NCBI GenBank assembly: GCA_963795415.1
Contig: CAWCHQ010000001.1
Location: 744,001 to 808,000 of the forward strand
Reading direction: 5' to 3'
Source: CAVSUZ01 sp963795415
GTDB taxonomy: Bacteria > Pseudomonadota > Alphaproteobacteria > Acetobacterales > Acetobacteraceae
Length of the DNA stretch: 64,000 nucleotides
In this document: positions 35,155 through 44,109 of the stretch, piece after piece
Layout: the number at the start of each line of letters is the position of its first letter
Position numbering within the stretch: position 1 is the stretch's first letter
The notes under the pieces: generated by a model
Told to the model about the DNA's origin: nothing
The model's input: only the letters and a program-made list of their open reading frames with translations
Databases searched by the model: none
Position numbers and translations under genes: made by a program

Positions 35155-35580
35155 ATGATGAACGCAGGTCGAGTATTCCTGGCGCTCCCGCTGATAGTGG
35201 CATCGTCTGCGGCCGGCGCCCAACAAACCGCCCCTCCGACCGTGTCCGTGGCGCATACGCGCAGCGTCGCCGAACCGATTCGATTTGCGGTCAGGGCAGA
35301 GGTACCAGCGCAGGCCGGTCAGCCGCAGGCGTTTCGGCTCGCCCTCGGGGACATCAAAGTTAGCGGTAGCAAGCGTGTGGAGATCCCGCCTTCCGGGTTC
35401 TACGTGGCGACGCTGGTCACCAACGACGTGATCAGCATCGAGGGCGACAAGCGCGTGTTGCGCCATACCGGCGACAGTTGGCCGGTTCAGGCGGGGCAGG
35501 CGCTGGTCCTGGAGCCGCAGGGCAAAAATCATACCGTGCTGCTCCAGGTATTCCGGGTTGAACCGAACCCACCCGGTTAG
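35155..35580 (+). CDS. exported cupin-like protein
   Basis: 141 residues from MMNAGRVFLALPLIVASSAA, with AGGAGG upstream. The signal peptide ends near 'SSAAGAQ'. The body is beta-rich ('QAFRLALGDIKVSGSKRVEI', 'GFYVATLVTNDVISIEGDKR', 'LVLEPQGKNHTVLLQVFRVE'), like a single cupin barrel lacking the usual His pair. It follows the propeller gene by 16 bp and closes the three-gene operon. No function is known. Confidence 0.65.
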   Translation: MMNAGRVFLALPLIVASSAAGAQQTAPPTVSVAHTRSVAEPIRFAVRAEVPAQAGQPQAFRLALGDIKVSGSKRVEIPPSGFYVATLVTNDVISIEGDKRVLRHTGDSWPVQAGQALVLEPQGKNHTVLLQVFRVEPNPPG

Positions 35581-35595
35581 ACCAAGCCTTATGTA

Positions 35596-35901
35596 TCACG
35601 CAGCCCTAACAACACTAAGCACAGCGCCCTTGCCCCGCACTTCCGCCTCCTCAAACTCCGCCGCCGTAATCGCCCGGTCGAGAGCGGCGCGCAGCTCCTT
35701 CGCCGTCTCCAGCGTCAGCTCGATCCCCGCCCGCGCACCGGGGTCGAGATCCATGTTGATGAAATCGAGTGTAATCACATCGCCCAGCGGCGCATGGCGC
35801 GCATGGTCATAGGCAACTACCGCCCGCGATAACGGGAACCATTCGTCCCCGCGCTTTGCCATGCCGTCGGCGCGTGCGATCTCGATAATCGACGTGCACA
35901 T
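35596..35901 (-). CDS. DUF6295-like small protein
   Basis: 101 residues from MCTSIIEIARADGMAKRGDE, with a G-rich site upstream. The 'AYDHARHAPLGDVITLDFIN' segment and the 'LTLETAKELRAALDRAITAA' helix match a small family I know only as a domain of unknown function (DUF6295-like; name from memory). The gene ends in a helical tail. It is directly downstream of the dienelactone hydrolase (11-bp gap) on the same strand, so the two are probably co-expressed. Confidence 0.68.
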   Translation of the reverse strand: MCTSIIEIARADGMAKRGDEWFPLSRAVVAYDHARHAPLGDVITLDFINMDLDPGARAGIELTLETAKELRAALDRAITAAEFEEAEVRGKGAVLSVVRAA

Positions 35902-35912
35902 GTCCGAACCCC

Positions 35913-36671
35913 CTACTTCGCCAGGTGCTTGCCGAAGAAAGCGAACACCTTGCTCCATCCATCCATCGCCTGCTCGGGCCGATAGAGCGGCCGGTGCCAA
36001 TAAAAGAAGCCGTGGCCAGCACCGTCGTAGCGGTGGAATTCATACGTCTTGCCATGCTTCTTCAGCTCCGCCTCGTGCTGATTCACCTGCTCCGGACTAG
36101 GCGCGCGATCGTCGTTGCCGAACAGGCCGAGCAACGGGCAACAGAGATCCTTCGTCATGTCGATCGGTGCTGTCGGCGTCTTGGCATTGAGCTCCTCCTT
36201 GCCCATCACCACACGGCCACCCCACAGCTCGGCGCAAGCATCGACGTCCTTCCGCTGGCAGGCATAGATGAAGGCGTGCCTGCCGCCTGAGCAGGAGCCG
36301 AAAACACCAACCTTGCCGTTGTGATTGGGCTGGGCGCGCATCCACTTCACGGCGGCTTCGGTATCGCCGACCATCTGTGAGTCAGCAATGCCACCCTCGG
36401 CGCGCACCTTGGCGGCGACGTCATCAGGGTTGGCGTCGCTGCCGCCGCCCTCGCGCTCATACAAATTGGCGCAGATCGCGAGATAGCCGTGATGCGCGAA
36501 CCGGCGGGTTGTCTCGATATAGAGTTCGCTCCAGCCCGGAAGATGGTGGACAAGCACAACGCCCGGAAATGGGCCAGGACCGAATGGCTTCGCTACGTAA
36601 GCCGTTATCGGCGTTCCTTTGTCGCCTTTGATGGTCACGTTTTCACAGGTCATGCCTCGGTAGAATGACAT
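35913..36671 (-). CDS. dienelactone hydrolase family protein
   Basis: 252 residues from MSFYRGMTCENVTIKGDKGT, with GGAGG upstream of the ATG at 36671. Nucleophile elbow 'GVFGSCSGGRHAFIYACQRK' uses Cys (GxCxGG), the dienelactone-hydrolase type. The acid lies in 'LGLFGNDDRAPSPEQVNQHE' and the His in 'RYDGAGHGFFYWHRPLYRPE'. It hydrolyses lactone or ester substrates in the cytoplasm. A longer frame to 36773 adds an atypical leader and was not used. Confidence 0.9.
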   Translation of the reverse strand: MSFYRGMTCENVTIKGDKGTPITAYVAKPFGPGPFPGVVLVHHLPGWSELYIETTRRFAHHGYLAICANLYEREGGGSDANPDDVAAKVRAEGGIADSQMVGDTEAAVKWMRAQPNHNGKVGVFGSCSGGRHAFIYACQRKDVDACAELWGGRVVMGKEELNAKTPTAPIDMTKDLCCPLLGLFGNDDRAPSPEQVNQHEAELKKHGKTYEFHRYDGAGHGFFYWHRPLYRPEQAMDGWSKVFAFFGKHLAK

Positions 36672-36891
36672 CGATCTTCCTCCATGGGGGCCACGCACGA
36701 CCAGTATTAGACGATCGCATGCTCGGGGCAACACAAGAGGGTGTGCGAGGCATGTGGCGAGGCCATCATTCACCCTTCGTTAATATACTGGGAGCACCAT
36801 CTGCCTACTCCGACGCAGTTCGGGTGTGTCCGCGACATCAGATCGTGACACCAATCAAAGTGGGCTGAACACCTCAGTAGTGGAGAACAAT

Positions 36892-38169
36892 GTGGCCTTG
36901 TTTATCCCTTCATCGCGGCTGTTGACGGCGGCTGGCGACAGCCACAGCGCGCAGAAGTTCATTTTATCATCGACAGAGTGGTTCGATCTGCAGACACGTC
37001 TGCAAAGCGTGCTGGGACTGCCATACAATTACACGGAATACCAAACCCGCTATGGAGATGCTTCATCCGGCCTGGAGATGAAGGATTGCTTCGATGCCAT
37101 GGCCAAACTACAAGCGGTTGCAACAAAATATGGCAACCCCAGGCAGCTGCGGGCGAAGGTCCTCAAGGATCCGAATTTCCTGGCCGGCTTCGACAGGCCG
37201 CGGAACGACGCCTTCTCTGCAACCGTCTGGACGCTCGAGCAGGCCTATCAGAACTCGTTCTCACTGGCATCCGCGCTGAAATCGATTCCAACCAGCGCAC
37301 GTGGCAGCTCCGCATCGGAAGTGGTGACAGGGATCAGAAGCCTGTTCCTCGATACCGACCAGATCGTCGACAGAATGCGGCAGACGGTGGTCCAGCTGGA
37401 TGCGCTCATCAGCGAATTTCAGGCGCGCTCGGATGAGCTCGAAGAGGCGCAGCTTGCGATGAAAGTCTACACCGATCGCTCGTCCGCCACACAGACGGCG
37501 TTGAACAAGGAGATCGGCGCTCTGCAGGATAAAATCGCCCAGCTGGAAAAGGATCGCGACGCTGCCTATTCCAAATGGCTCGCTCTGACGATTTCCGCCT
37601 GTGTGGTCCCCGCCGTCATCGGCATCATCGGCATAGGAATCATGGTACTGCTCGCGGTCCCGACCGGCGGCGGCAGCTTCGCTGTAGGAACGGCCGTCAC
37701 CGGTGCGGCAGCGGGTCTGTCCGCGGCAGCGCTGGGAACCGCCGCGGGGATTGCACGCACCAGCTACGAGGACCTCGTCCAGCAGGTGAGCGATACCAGC
37801 GACCTCATGCAGAAGCGAGTGACGTATCGCCATGACCTCGGAGCGCTCGATGCGGCGATGAATTTCTCCCTGCCGGCGTCGAGCCAGGTCATCAGCCAGC
37901 TCGGCGTGGTCAAGGATGCGTGGGTCAGTTCGCTGCAGGAGATCAAGTTCAAGGTCAGCGAGCTGAGCGTTGACAATCTGTCCAGTGGTCCCTGGCTGCA
38001 GGAGGCAGAAATGGCAGCATCGGCGGACAACTGGATGACAGTCGCGAATGCAATACGTGCGTTCACCGGGCAGACATTCGTAGATTCGGATGTCATGAGT
38101 TTCGGCAGCCCGATGCCGAAAGACCAGCCGGGCTGGCAAGACACGTTCAGCCTGAAACTCGCTGCTTAG
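36892..38169 (+). CDS. alpha-helical pore-forming toxin-like protein 1 (ClyA/Hbl/XaxA style)
   Basis: 425 residues if started at the GTG at 36892, which has GGAG six bases upstream; the frame is open from 36826 but without a ribosome site. There is no signal peptide. Long amphipathic helices are broken by a strongly hydrophobic, Gly/Ala-rich segment at about residues 230-290 ('VVPAVIGIIGIGIMVLLAVP' onward), flanked by coiled coil 'DKIAQLEKDRDAAYSKW' and 'SYEDLVQQVSDTSDLMQKRV'. This is the layout of ClyA-type and Hbl/Nhe/Xax toxins, whose hydrophobic tongue inserts into membranes. It ends with 'AASADNWMTVANAIRAFTG', a motif shared by the next three genes. First gene of the cluster. Confidence 0.72.
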   Translation: MALFIPSSRLLTAAGDSHSAQKFILSSTEWFDLQTRLQSVLGLPYNYTEYQTRYGDASSGLEMKDCFDAMAKLQAVATKYGNPRQLRAKVLKDPNFLAGFDRPRNDAFSATVWTLEQAYQNSFSLASALKSIPTSARGSSASEVVTGIRSLFLDTDQIVDRMRQTVVQLDALISEFQARSDELEEAQLAMKVYTDRSSATQTALNKEIGALQDKIAQLEKDRDAAYSKWLALTISACVVPAVIGIIGIGIMVLLAVPTGGGSFAVGTAVTGAAAGLSAAALGTAAGIARTSYEDLVQQVSDTSDLMQKRVTYRHDLGALDAAMNFSLPASSQVISQLGVVKDAWVSSLQEIKFKVSELSVDNLSSGPWLQEAEMAASADNWMTVANAIRAFTGQTFVDSDVMSFGSPMPKDQPGWQDTFSLKLAA

Positions 38170-38211
38170 CCTACCCAAGCTTTTCAAATCTCGCTCATAA
38201 GGAAACATTTC

Positions 38212-39457
38212 ATGGCCGATGCCTCAATCGCTCCAGCCCCCGGGCTCGTCACGCCGGCTGACCCGAAATCCGGACAGCAGAGCCAATTCGCGCTCTTCAG
38301 TGACAGCTGGCTGCAGCTCCAGGTCTATGTCGGATCCGCGCTGGAACTGCCGATTACGACTGGCGACTTCGAAGACAAATATGGTTCCCTGGGCGGGTCC
38401 ACCGTCATTAAGGATTGCATCACGGCTATGGGCGGGGTACGCGACGCCGCCACGGAGTTTGGCAATCCGAAGACGCTGCGCGCCGCATTGATCGCCAATC
38501 CGAATCTACTGGCCACTCAGGACCCGCCGGCGGAGATCTATACTCATACGGTCTGGCTGGGTCAGCGCGTGCATGAAACGGCCGGAAAGCTGCAAAGCGG
38601 CTATCAATCTGTCCTCGACGAATTGTCCGGGCTGCCTGGCAAGGATCAGGTAGAGGCTCTGAAGGCCTATCTGTTCGACACGACGTTGGGCCCGATCCCG
38701 CTTTCCAAGAAGATGTCCGATGAAGCCGGTGTGCTGATTAAGAAGCTTGGCGCGTTCGAGCAAAAAATGAACGACTACAACGCTAAGATGCAGGCATTCA
38801 CGTCCGGTTCGTCCGCCATGATGGCAGAAGTGAACAGCGCCATCGGCTCATCGCAGCAAAAAATCCAGGACCTGGAGAAGTCGCGCGATGAGGCCTATAA
38901 GGCTTGGCGGGACTTCACCATCGCCGCAGTGACAACCTCGATCGGATGCGCCCTCATCGGTGGATTGCTGGCGCCGTTCACCGGCGGCATCTCTCTGCTG
39001 GTAGGCGGTGCAGCGGCCATAGCTACGGGTATCGGCCTGGGCGTAAAGGCTGCACAATGCCGGGCTCGAGTACAACGCATATTGCGACCTGATCTCAACG
39101 GAAACCACGCAGTTGCAGAAAAAGCAACGGCTGCGGAGCGATCTGGGCGATTTCAACACCCAGATGCAGCTTGTTGGACCAGCCATGTCCAGTTTCCTCA
39201 AGAGTCTGCAGACCGTCGAGGGTGTGTGGGTGCAGATGAACAACGACATGCTGAGCATCAGCAACAGCATCACTGAAGGCAATGTCGGCAACATCCCATT
39301 CCTGGTCAAAGCGAAGGCCAACCTGGCAATCAGCAGCTGGAAGGCCGTTGATGACAGTGCGAAGCAATTCACCGTGGAGTCGCTGGTGGACTACACCAGT
39401 GTTGCTTTCGGCGACAAGCTGCCGGCCAGCCCGGTAACGTTGGCCGCCGCGGCCTGA
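38212..39457 (+). pseudogene. alpha-helical pore-forming toxin-like protein 2, frameshifted
   Basis: Clearly paralogous to gene 1: 'IKDCITAMGGVRDAATEFGN' and 'SSQQKIQDLEKSRDEAYKAW' align with its 'MKDCFDAMAKLQAVATKYGN' and 'DKIAQLEKDRDAAYSKW'. The hydrophobic segment is at about residues 235-281 ('TTSIGCALIGGLLAPFTGGI'). Right after 'GVKAAQ' an extra base near 39058 breaks the frame. The other frame continues 'GLEYNAYCDLIST' and 'KKQRLRSDLGDFNTQMQLVG' to 39457, ending with 'KANLAISSWKAVDDSAKQFT'. Repaired length would be 414 residues. AAGGAAAC precedes the ATG, 42 bp after gene 1. Unrepaired, the product ends at 39276 with a foreign tail. Confidence 0.75.
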
Positions 39458-39495
39458 TCTTCCCCAGGGCGCAGAAGCAGCCCACCCCAGGGTCG

Positions 39496-39620
39496 GCCTT
39501 CCCGTGGTATGCCCGGAAACCGAAGGAATCCGGGTATACCGCGCGCGGGGTTGGTGGGGCGGCCGCGCGCAAACCAAAGACCCACCCGACGAAGGAAGTT
39601 GGGTATATCCACGGGAAGGC
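39496..39620. other. multi-stem structured intergenic element
   Basis: In the 225-bp gap between toxin-like genes 2 and 3, GCCTTCCCGTGG (39496-39507) pairs perfectly with 39609-39620 and encloses further arms. TATGCCCGG (39508-39516) pairs with CCGGGTATA (39530-39538), one mismatch. GCGCGCGG (39541-39548) pairs with CCGCGCGC (39563-39570). A short ACCCA/TGGGT arm lies near 39579-39603. Together they make a three- or four-way junction of about 125 nt. Possible roles are RNA stability control, attenuation within the operon, or a mobile repeat; none is established. Confidence 0.55.
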
Positions 39621-39682
39621 GACCCTGCGTCTGTCTCGCGACGTGGGCGCCAGGGGTCACCAGACCAGGAGGGTTTATCGCG

Positions 39683-40687
39683 ATGACCGCATTGCCTGAA
39701 CTGAACCGGGCGGAGCCGGGCAACTCGCTCCTCAGCCGCGACGATACGAAACGCCTCGGCCTCTGCACGGCCTCCTGGGACCACCTCAACCGTTACATTG
39801 CAAACGTTGAGGCGGTGCCAGCGGAGTTGCAGGGGATCTCGGCGGAATCGGCAGCTGCCCTGAGCAGGCTTCGCTCGCTGGCGCAGGTGTTCGGAACGCC
39901 GAAACAGCTCCGGCAGCTGATCCAGGACCGGCCAGATGCGTTGGCGGAGGGACCGTTCCCTTCCACATTATACGCAGGCGCCGCCTGGATGGTCCACCAC
40001 CTCCACCAATCCGCCGCGTCTTTCATTGCCATTTTGCGGAACTTCACGTCGTCAGCCAAATCAGCAGGTGACCTGCGATCAGATTTGCAGCGGCTTGGAG
40101 CCGATGCGGAAAATGCTCGCAAGGCAATCGGCCCTTTGGCCGCGGGCCTGAAAAGCTTCAAAACCGAGATTACTAATGCAAATGCCGCTCTGTCAGCAGC
40201 GTACCGGGCCGATGCCGATACGCTGCAACGACTTCAGGAACAGCTGGGGTCCCTGCAGGTCAAAGTGACTTCCGTGACGAAAGAGATCGGGCAACTCGGG
40301 TTTTTCAGTGCCGGAAAGAAGCATGAACGCGAGCAGCAGCTGGAAACGTTGCAGCAGCAACAGCGGGAAACCTCGATCCGATCTGAAAAGCTGCGAGCCG
40401 CGCTGGCCGCCATTGAACCGATCCTGAACGAAGGCTTTTGGCTCGAGCCAGGAATCGACGATCTGGTCAGCTTTCTCGGCGAACTCAGGCAGGTGCTGAC
40501 GAGGTTCGGCTCGAGCATGACCCAGCTTGCCGCTGACGCGTCTGACGCTCAGTTGCGGGACGCCGCCGGCATGCAGACCTTATTCAGTAAGGAAGCCTCT
40601 ATCCAGCAATGGGATGCGATTGCCGCGGCCGCAGCGCAGTACCTGGCGAAATCCGCCCTCCCGGTCGCGACCAAGGAAAGTCTATAA
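39683..40687 (+). CDS. alpha-helical toxin-like protein 3, no hydrophobic segment
   Basis: 334 residues from MTALPELNRAEPGNSLLSRD, with AGGAGGG upstream. 'LAQVFGTPKQLRQLIQDRPD' aligns with 'ATEFGNPKTLRAALIANPNL' of gene 2. The long coiled-coil core is present ('LQRLQEQLGSLQVKVTSVTK' and 'HEREQQLETLQQQQRETSIR'). Where genes 1 and 2 have the membrane segment, this protein has only 'GQLGFFSAGKK'. It ends with the shared motif 'KEASIQQWDAIAAAAAQYLA'. It may be the soluble partner of a multicomponent toxin, or a binding/regulatory subunit (inference). Its stop overlaps the next start by one base. Confidence 0.68.
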   Translation: MTALPELNRAEPGNSLLSRDDTKRLGLCTASWDHLNRYIANVEAVPAELQGISAESAAALSRLRSLAQVFGTPKQLRQLIQDRPDALAEGPFPSTLYAGAAWMVHHLHQSAASFIAILRNFTSSAKSAGDLRSDLQRLGADAENARKAIGPLAAGLKSFKTEITNANAALSAAYRADADTLQRLQEQLGSLQVKVTSVTKEIGQLGFFSAGKKHEREQQLETLQQQQRETSIRSEKLRAALAAIEPILNEGFWLEPGIDDLVSFLGELRQVLTRFGSSMTQLAADASDAQLRDAAGMQTLFSKEASIQQWDAIAAAAAQYLAKSALPVATKESL

Positions 40688-41706
40688 TGCACACCAGCAG
40701 TAAGCCGGCGTCTGTGCTACGCCGTATTTTCTTGCCACTTCTGTTCGTATTCGCGCTGACGTGGATGCCGGCGGCAGCACAGTCGATCGATGTGGCCTCC
40801 GGGACCGATGCCCTGGCCCGGGTGGCGCAGCTGGCAAGCGACGTGCAGCTCATGCGATCGATCGCTTCGGCCCCGCTGGGCCCCTACGATCTGTCCACCA
40901 GATGCACCTGGTGCAGCGAACATGCCTGGTGGGGTCTCGGGATGTGCACCCAGAACACGACCGAGACCTGGAACGCGAAGGTCGATTTTACCTGGACCCG
41001 AAGCAGACTGAATGCGGTCCTTGCGCAAGCGGCGCAAAGCGCCAATACATTCCCGGCCGCCTACGCTCCCCTTAAGGCATGGATCAGCACAATTCCTGCT
41101 CTCACCGGCAGCTTCGATAAAGCTGCCGATGTCGTCCTCTCGATCCAGCAGCAGATCAAGGCGGGTCAGGGTCCTAACGACCAACAGCGCCAGACCGTTA
41201 CCCAGGCCCTGCAAGGCTTGATCAGCGCCCTGAGCGGCAACGCGACCCAGCTCGATAATGCCACGAAAGCGCTGGCAGCGGCCTTGCAGCGGCAAAGTGC
41301 CTATGGCCCTGCTATCAAGCAGGCGATCGACGGCGCCGATCAATCCGCCCGGTCCGCTCTTGCCAGCTTGCAGCAGCAGGCCAGCACCCATCATTGTCAG
41401 GATGGACTGGCAGACAAATTCAACCGCATCAAGGCGGAATTCTCCGCCTCGATCGGACAGATCTCCGCAACATTCCAGAAGCTGGAAGCGAGTCGGCAAG
41501 CGGCAGATCGCGGCATGGCGTTTCTGCTGGGAGCGGTCGTATCGTCGCGAACCGATATTCAATCGGTCATGGATCAGATCAAGGCGGCAAACAGCGACAC
41601 TCTTGGCAGTTTTCTGGAGCGGCTGCATCTGGCCTCCGCGAAGGCGCAATGGAATCAAATCGCGGCTTACTCGACCTCTCGGCTGTCCGGCAGCCCAGGA
41701 GGGTAG
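40687..41706 (+). CDS. exported all-helical protein, fourth member of the toxin-like cluster
   Basis: 339 residues. A clear signal peptide covers residues 1-32 ('IFLPLLFVFALTWMPAAAQ'). The mature part is helical with a cysteine/tryptophan-rich segment 'CTWCSEHAWWGLGMC' near residues 76-90 and another Cys in 'THHCQDGLADKF', suggesting disulfides after export. The C-terminus 'LHLASAKAQWNQIAAYSTSR' carries the W-x-x-I/V-A motif of the three preceding genes. The TAATG junction couples it to gene 3. It could be an exported toxin component or a periplasmic immunity/chaperone factor; function unknown. Confidence 0.65.
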   Translation: MHTSSKPASVLRRIFLPLLFVFALTWMPAAAQSIDVASGTDALARVAQLASDVQLMRSIASAPLGPYDLSTRCTWCSEHAWWGLGMCTQNTTETWNAKVDFTWTRSRLNAVLAQAAQSANTFPAAYAPLKAWISTIPALTGSFDKAADVVLSIQQQIKAGQGPNDQQRQTVTQALQGLISALSGNATQLDNATKALAAALQRQSAYGPAIKQAIDGADQSARSALASLQQQASTHHCQDGLADKFNRIKAEFSASIGQISATFQKLEASRQAADRGMAFLLGAVVSSRTDIQSVMDQIKAANSDTLGSFLERLHLASAKAQWNQIAAYSTSRLSGSPGG

Positions 41707-41750
41707 AGCAGGCACTGGCCGGGGGGAAACGGCTGCTCCCCCCGGTGCAA

Positions 41751-43370
41751 CTATCCCCCATACCGCCGCCGCAGCTCGGTCTTGAGGATCTTTCCCGTCG
41801 CCCCGTGCGGCAGACTATCGACCACCTCCACGCGATCCGGGATCGACCAGTTCGGCACCTTCCCCTTGTAGAACGCACGCAGATCCTCGGGCTTCGGCGC
41901 GCAGCCGCTGCGTGGCACCACGATCAGCAGCGGACGCTCGCTCCATTTCGGATCGGGGATGGCAATCGCCGCCGCCTCGGCAATCTCGGGATGCGCAATC
42001 GCGATGTTCTCCAACTCGATCGAGCTGATCCATTCGCCGCCTGACTTGATCAGATCCTTGGTGCGGTCGGTCAGGCGGATGAAGCCTTCTGGATCGAACA
42101 CGCCGACATCACCGGTTGGAAACCACCCCTCCGCTCCGACTTCGCTTTCCGGCAGCTTGTAATAGGCGCTCGCCACCCAATGGCCGCGAAACACCAGATT
42201 GCCCTGGGTGCGCGCGTCCCATGGTACCTCGCGACGGTCCAGATCCTCCGCCCGCACATCCACCCCAAAAACCGTCCGCCCCTGCGTCGCCTGCTCGTCC
42301 AGCCGACCGTCGGCGTCCAGCGCCAGGCTGCGCGGCTTGGGCGAGTTGCAGGTCGCCACCGGACTGCTTTCGGTCATGCCCCAGGCATGTGTCACGTGGA
42401 TCCCGAGCGTCGCGTAATCCGCCATAAGCGCGCGCGGAAACGCCGAGCCGCCCGACAGGATGCGCTTCACCGTCTCCAGCCTCCCGCCGGTTTCCCGCAG
42501 ATGAGCGAGCACGTTCAACCAGACCGTCGGGACACCGGCCGAGACGGTGGCTCGCTCGGCGTTCAGCAGGTGCACCAGAGACGCGGCATCGAGATATCTG
42601 CCCGGAAAGATCAACGCCGATCCCACCATGGCGGCGGCAAACGGAAAACCCCAGGCGTTGACGTGAAACATCGGTACCGCAGGCAGCACGCGGTCAACCG
42701 CACGCAGGGCCAGATTGTCGGCGAAATTCATCGCCATGGCGTGCAGCACCGTCGAGCGGTGTGAATACAGCACCCCTTTCGGCCGCCCCGTCGTGCCGGA
42801 CGTGTAGCAAAGGATTGCTGCGGTGTTTTCGTCGAAATCGGGGAAGTCGACCGGCTCGGCCGCGGCATCCATCAGGCTCTCGAAACAATGCAGCGCGATC
42901 CCGCCCGGCAAGGCGTCGTCCGCCGGCATGGCCGCCGGTTCTGCCAGCAGCACGACGCCGCGCAGCGTGCCCCGCAGCTTCGGCGCAATCTGCCGGACCA
43001 GCGGCATGAAGCCCGGATCGGCGAAGATCAGCTCATCCTCGGCGTGTGCGGCGATCCAGGCAATGTCGTCCGGCGCCAGCCGCGGGTTGATGGTATTGCA
43101 GATCGCGCCGTTCCCGGTGATGGCGTAATAGAGTTCCATATGGCGGCCGCTGTTCATCGCCAGCGTCGCAACTCGGTCGCCGTGGCGCACCCCAAGCTCC
43201 CGCAGAACGTTCCCCAGCCGCCGCGCCCGGTGCCAGATCGCGGCATAGGTCGTGCGATCAACCCGGCCATCGTCGCGGCGGGACACGATCTCCGTCGTCG
43301 CGTGGTGCCGCGCGGCATGCGCCAGCATTGAGGCGATCATCAGCTCCCGGCGCTGCATCAGTCCCTGCAT
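41751..43370 (-). CDS. acyl-CoA synthetase (AMP-binding)
   Basis: 539 residues from MQGLMQRRELMIASMLAHAA, with GGGAG upstream. ANL-family motifs are the P-loop-like 'ILCYTSGTTGRPKGVLYSH', 'AWGMTESSPVATCNSPKP', 'GWFPTGDVGVFDPEGFIRLT' (AMP-binding Asp), 'DRTKDLIKSGGEWISSIELE' and the C-terminal Lys in 'PHGATGKILKTELRRRYGG'. It closely follows the medium/long-chain fatty acyl-CoA ligase group and would activate a carboxylic acid to its CoA thioester. It converges with the toxin-like cluster (44 bp between ends). Confidence 0.92.
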   Translation of the reverse strand: MQGLMQRRELMIASMLAHAARHHATTEIVSRRDDGRVDRTTYAAIWHRARRLGNVLRELGVRHGDRVATLAMNSGRHMELYYAITGNGAICNTINPRLAPDDIAWIAAHAEDELIFADPGFMPLVRQIAPKLRGTLRGVVLLAEPAAMPADDALPGGIALHCFESLMDAAAEPVDFPDFDENTAAILCYTSGTTGRPKGVLYSHRSTVLHAMAMNFADNLALRAVDRVLPAVPMFHVNAWGFPFAAAMVGSALIFPGRYLDAASLVHLLNAERATVSAGVPTVWLNVLAHLRETGGRLETVKRILSGGSAFPRALMADYATLGIHVTHAWGMTESSPVATCNSPKPRSLALDADGRLDEQATQGRTVFGVDVRAEDLDRREVPWDARTQGNLVFRGHWVASAYYKLPESEVGAEGWFPTGDVGVFDPEGFIRLTDRTKDLIKSGGEWISSIELENIAIAHPEIAEAAAIAIPDPKWSERPLLIVVPRSGCAPKPEDLRAFYKGKVPNWSIPDRVEVVDSLPHGATGKILKTELRRRYGG

Positions 43371-43454
43371 GGGCTGATCTCCCTGTGACGTTCCCGCGCG
43401 CATAGGACCGGGATCGGGGTTGCCAATCAACCGCCGGATGATTGAAATAGCGAG

Positions 43455-44072
43455 ATGATCGATCCTGCACTCTATCTGGGGTTCATTCTGGCTACGGCGA
43501 TCCTGATCCTGATCCCGGGTCCCAATGCGGCACTGATCGTGGCGAACAGCGTGGGGCGGGGCACGCGATCCGGGCTGCTGACCGTGGCGGGGACGAGCAG
43601 CGCAGTGGTGGTGCAGCTTGGGTTGGCGGCGCTGGGATTGACAGCGGCCTTAACCGTGCTGGCGGTGTGGTTCGAATGGCTGCGCTGGATCGGCGTGGCG
43701 TATCTGATCTTTCTGGGGCTGCGCCAGTGGTTCGCCCCGGCGGTCGATCTGACCCGTGTGGCGGCGGGGCCCCGGCGTGCCGGTTCGATCTGGGCGCGCG
43801 GCTTTCTGGTCGGGCTCACGAACCCGAAGACGCTGCTGTTTTATGGCGCGTTCTTTCCGCAATTCCTCGATCCGCACCGTCCGCTCGGGCCGCAGGTGGG
43901 CGTGTTATGCATCACGTTCCTGGTAATTGCGATTGTGCTGGACAGCTTATGGGCGATCGTCGCCGGCCGCGCGCGCTGGCTGCTCGCCGCCCGCCCGCGG
44001 CTGCGCAATCGGCTCTCGGGCGGCTGCCTGATCGCCGCCGGCGCGGGGCTGGCACTGGCGCATCGGCGATAA
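43455..44072 (+). CDS. LysE-family amino-acid/homoserine exporter
   Basis: 205 residues with about six membrane helices. Family signatures are 'ILILIPGPNAALIVANSVGR' in the first helix region and 'ARGFLVGLTNPKTLLFYGAF' then 'FFPQFLDPHRPLG'. LysE/RhtB exporters expel amino acids or analogues by proton exchange; the substrate is not visible. It is divergent from the acyl-CoA synthetase (84 bp between starts). Confidence 0.9.
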   Translation: MIDPALYLGFILATAILILIPGPNAALIVANSVGRGTRSGLLTVAGTSSAVVVQLGLAALGLTAALTVLAVWFEWLRWIGVAYLIFLGLRQWFAPAVDLTRVAAGPRRAGSIWARGFLVGLTNPKTLLFYGAFFPQFLDPHRPLGPQVGVLCITFLVIAIVLDSLWAIVAGRARWLLAARPRLRNRLSGGCLIAAGAGLALAHRR

Positions 44073-44109
44073 TTGTAAGCGCCTCAGGCCGAGGTGAGCA
44101 CAGCGTGGG

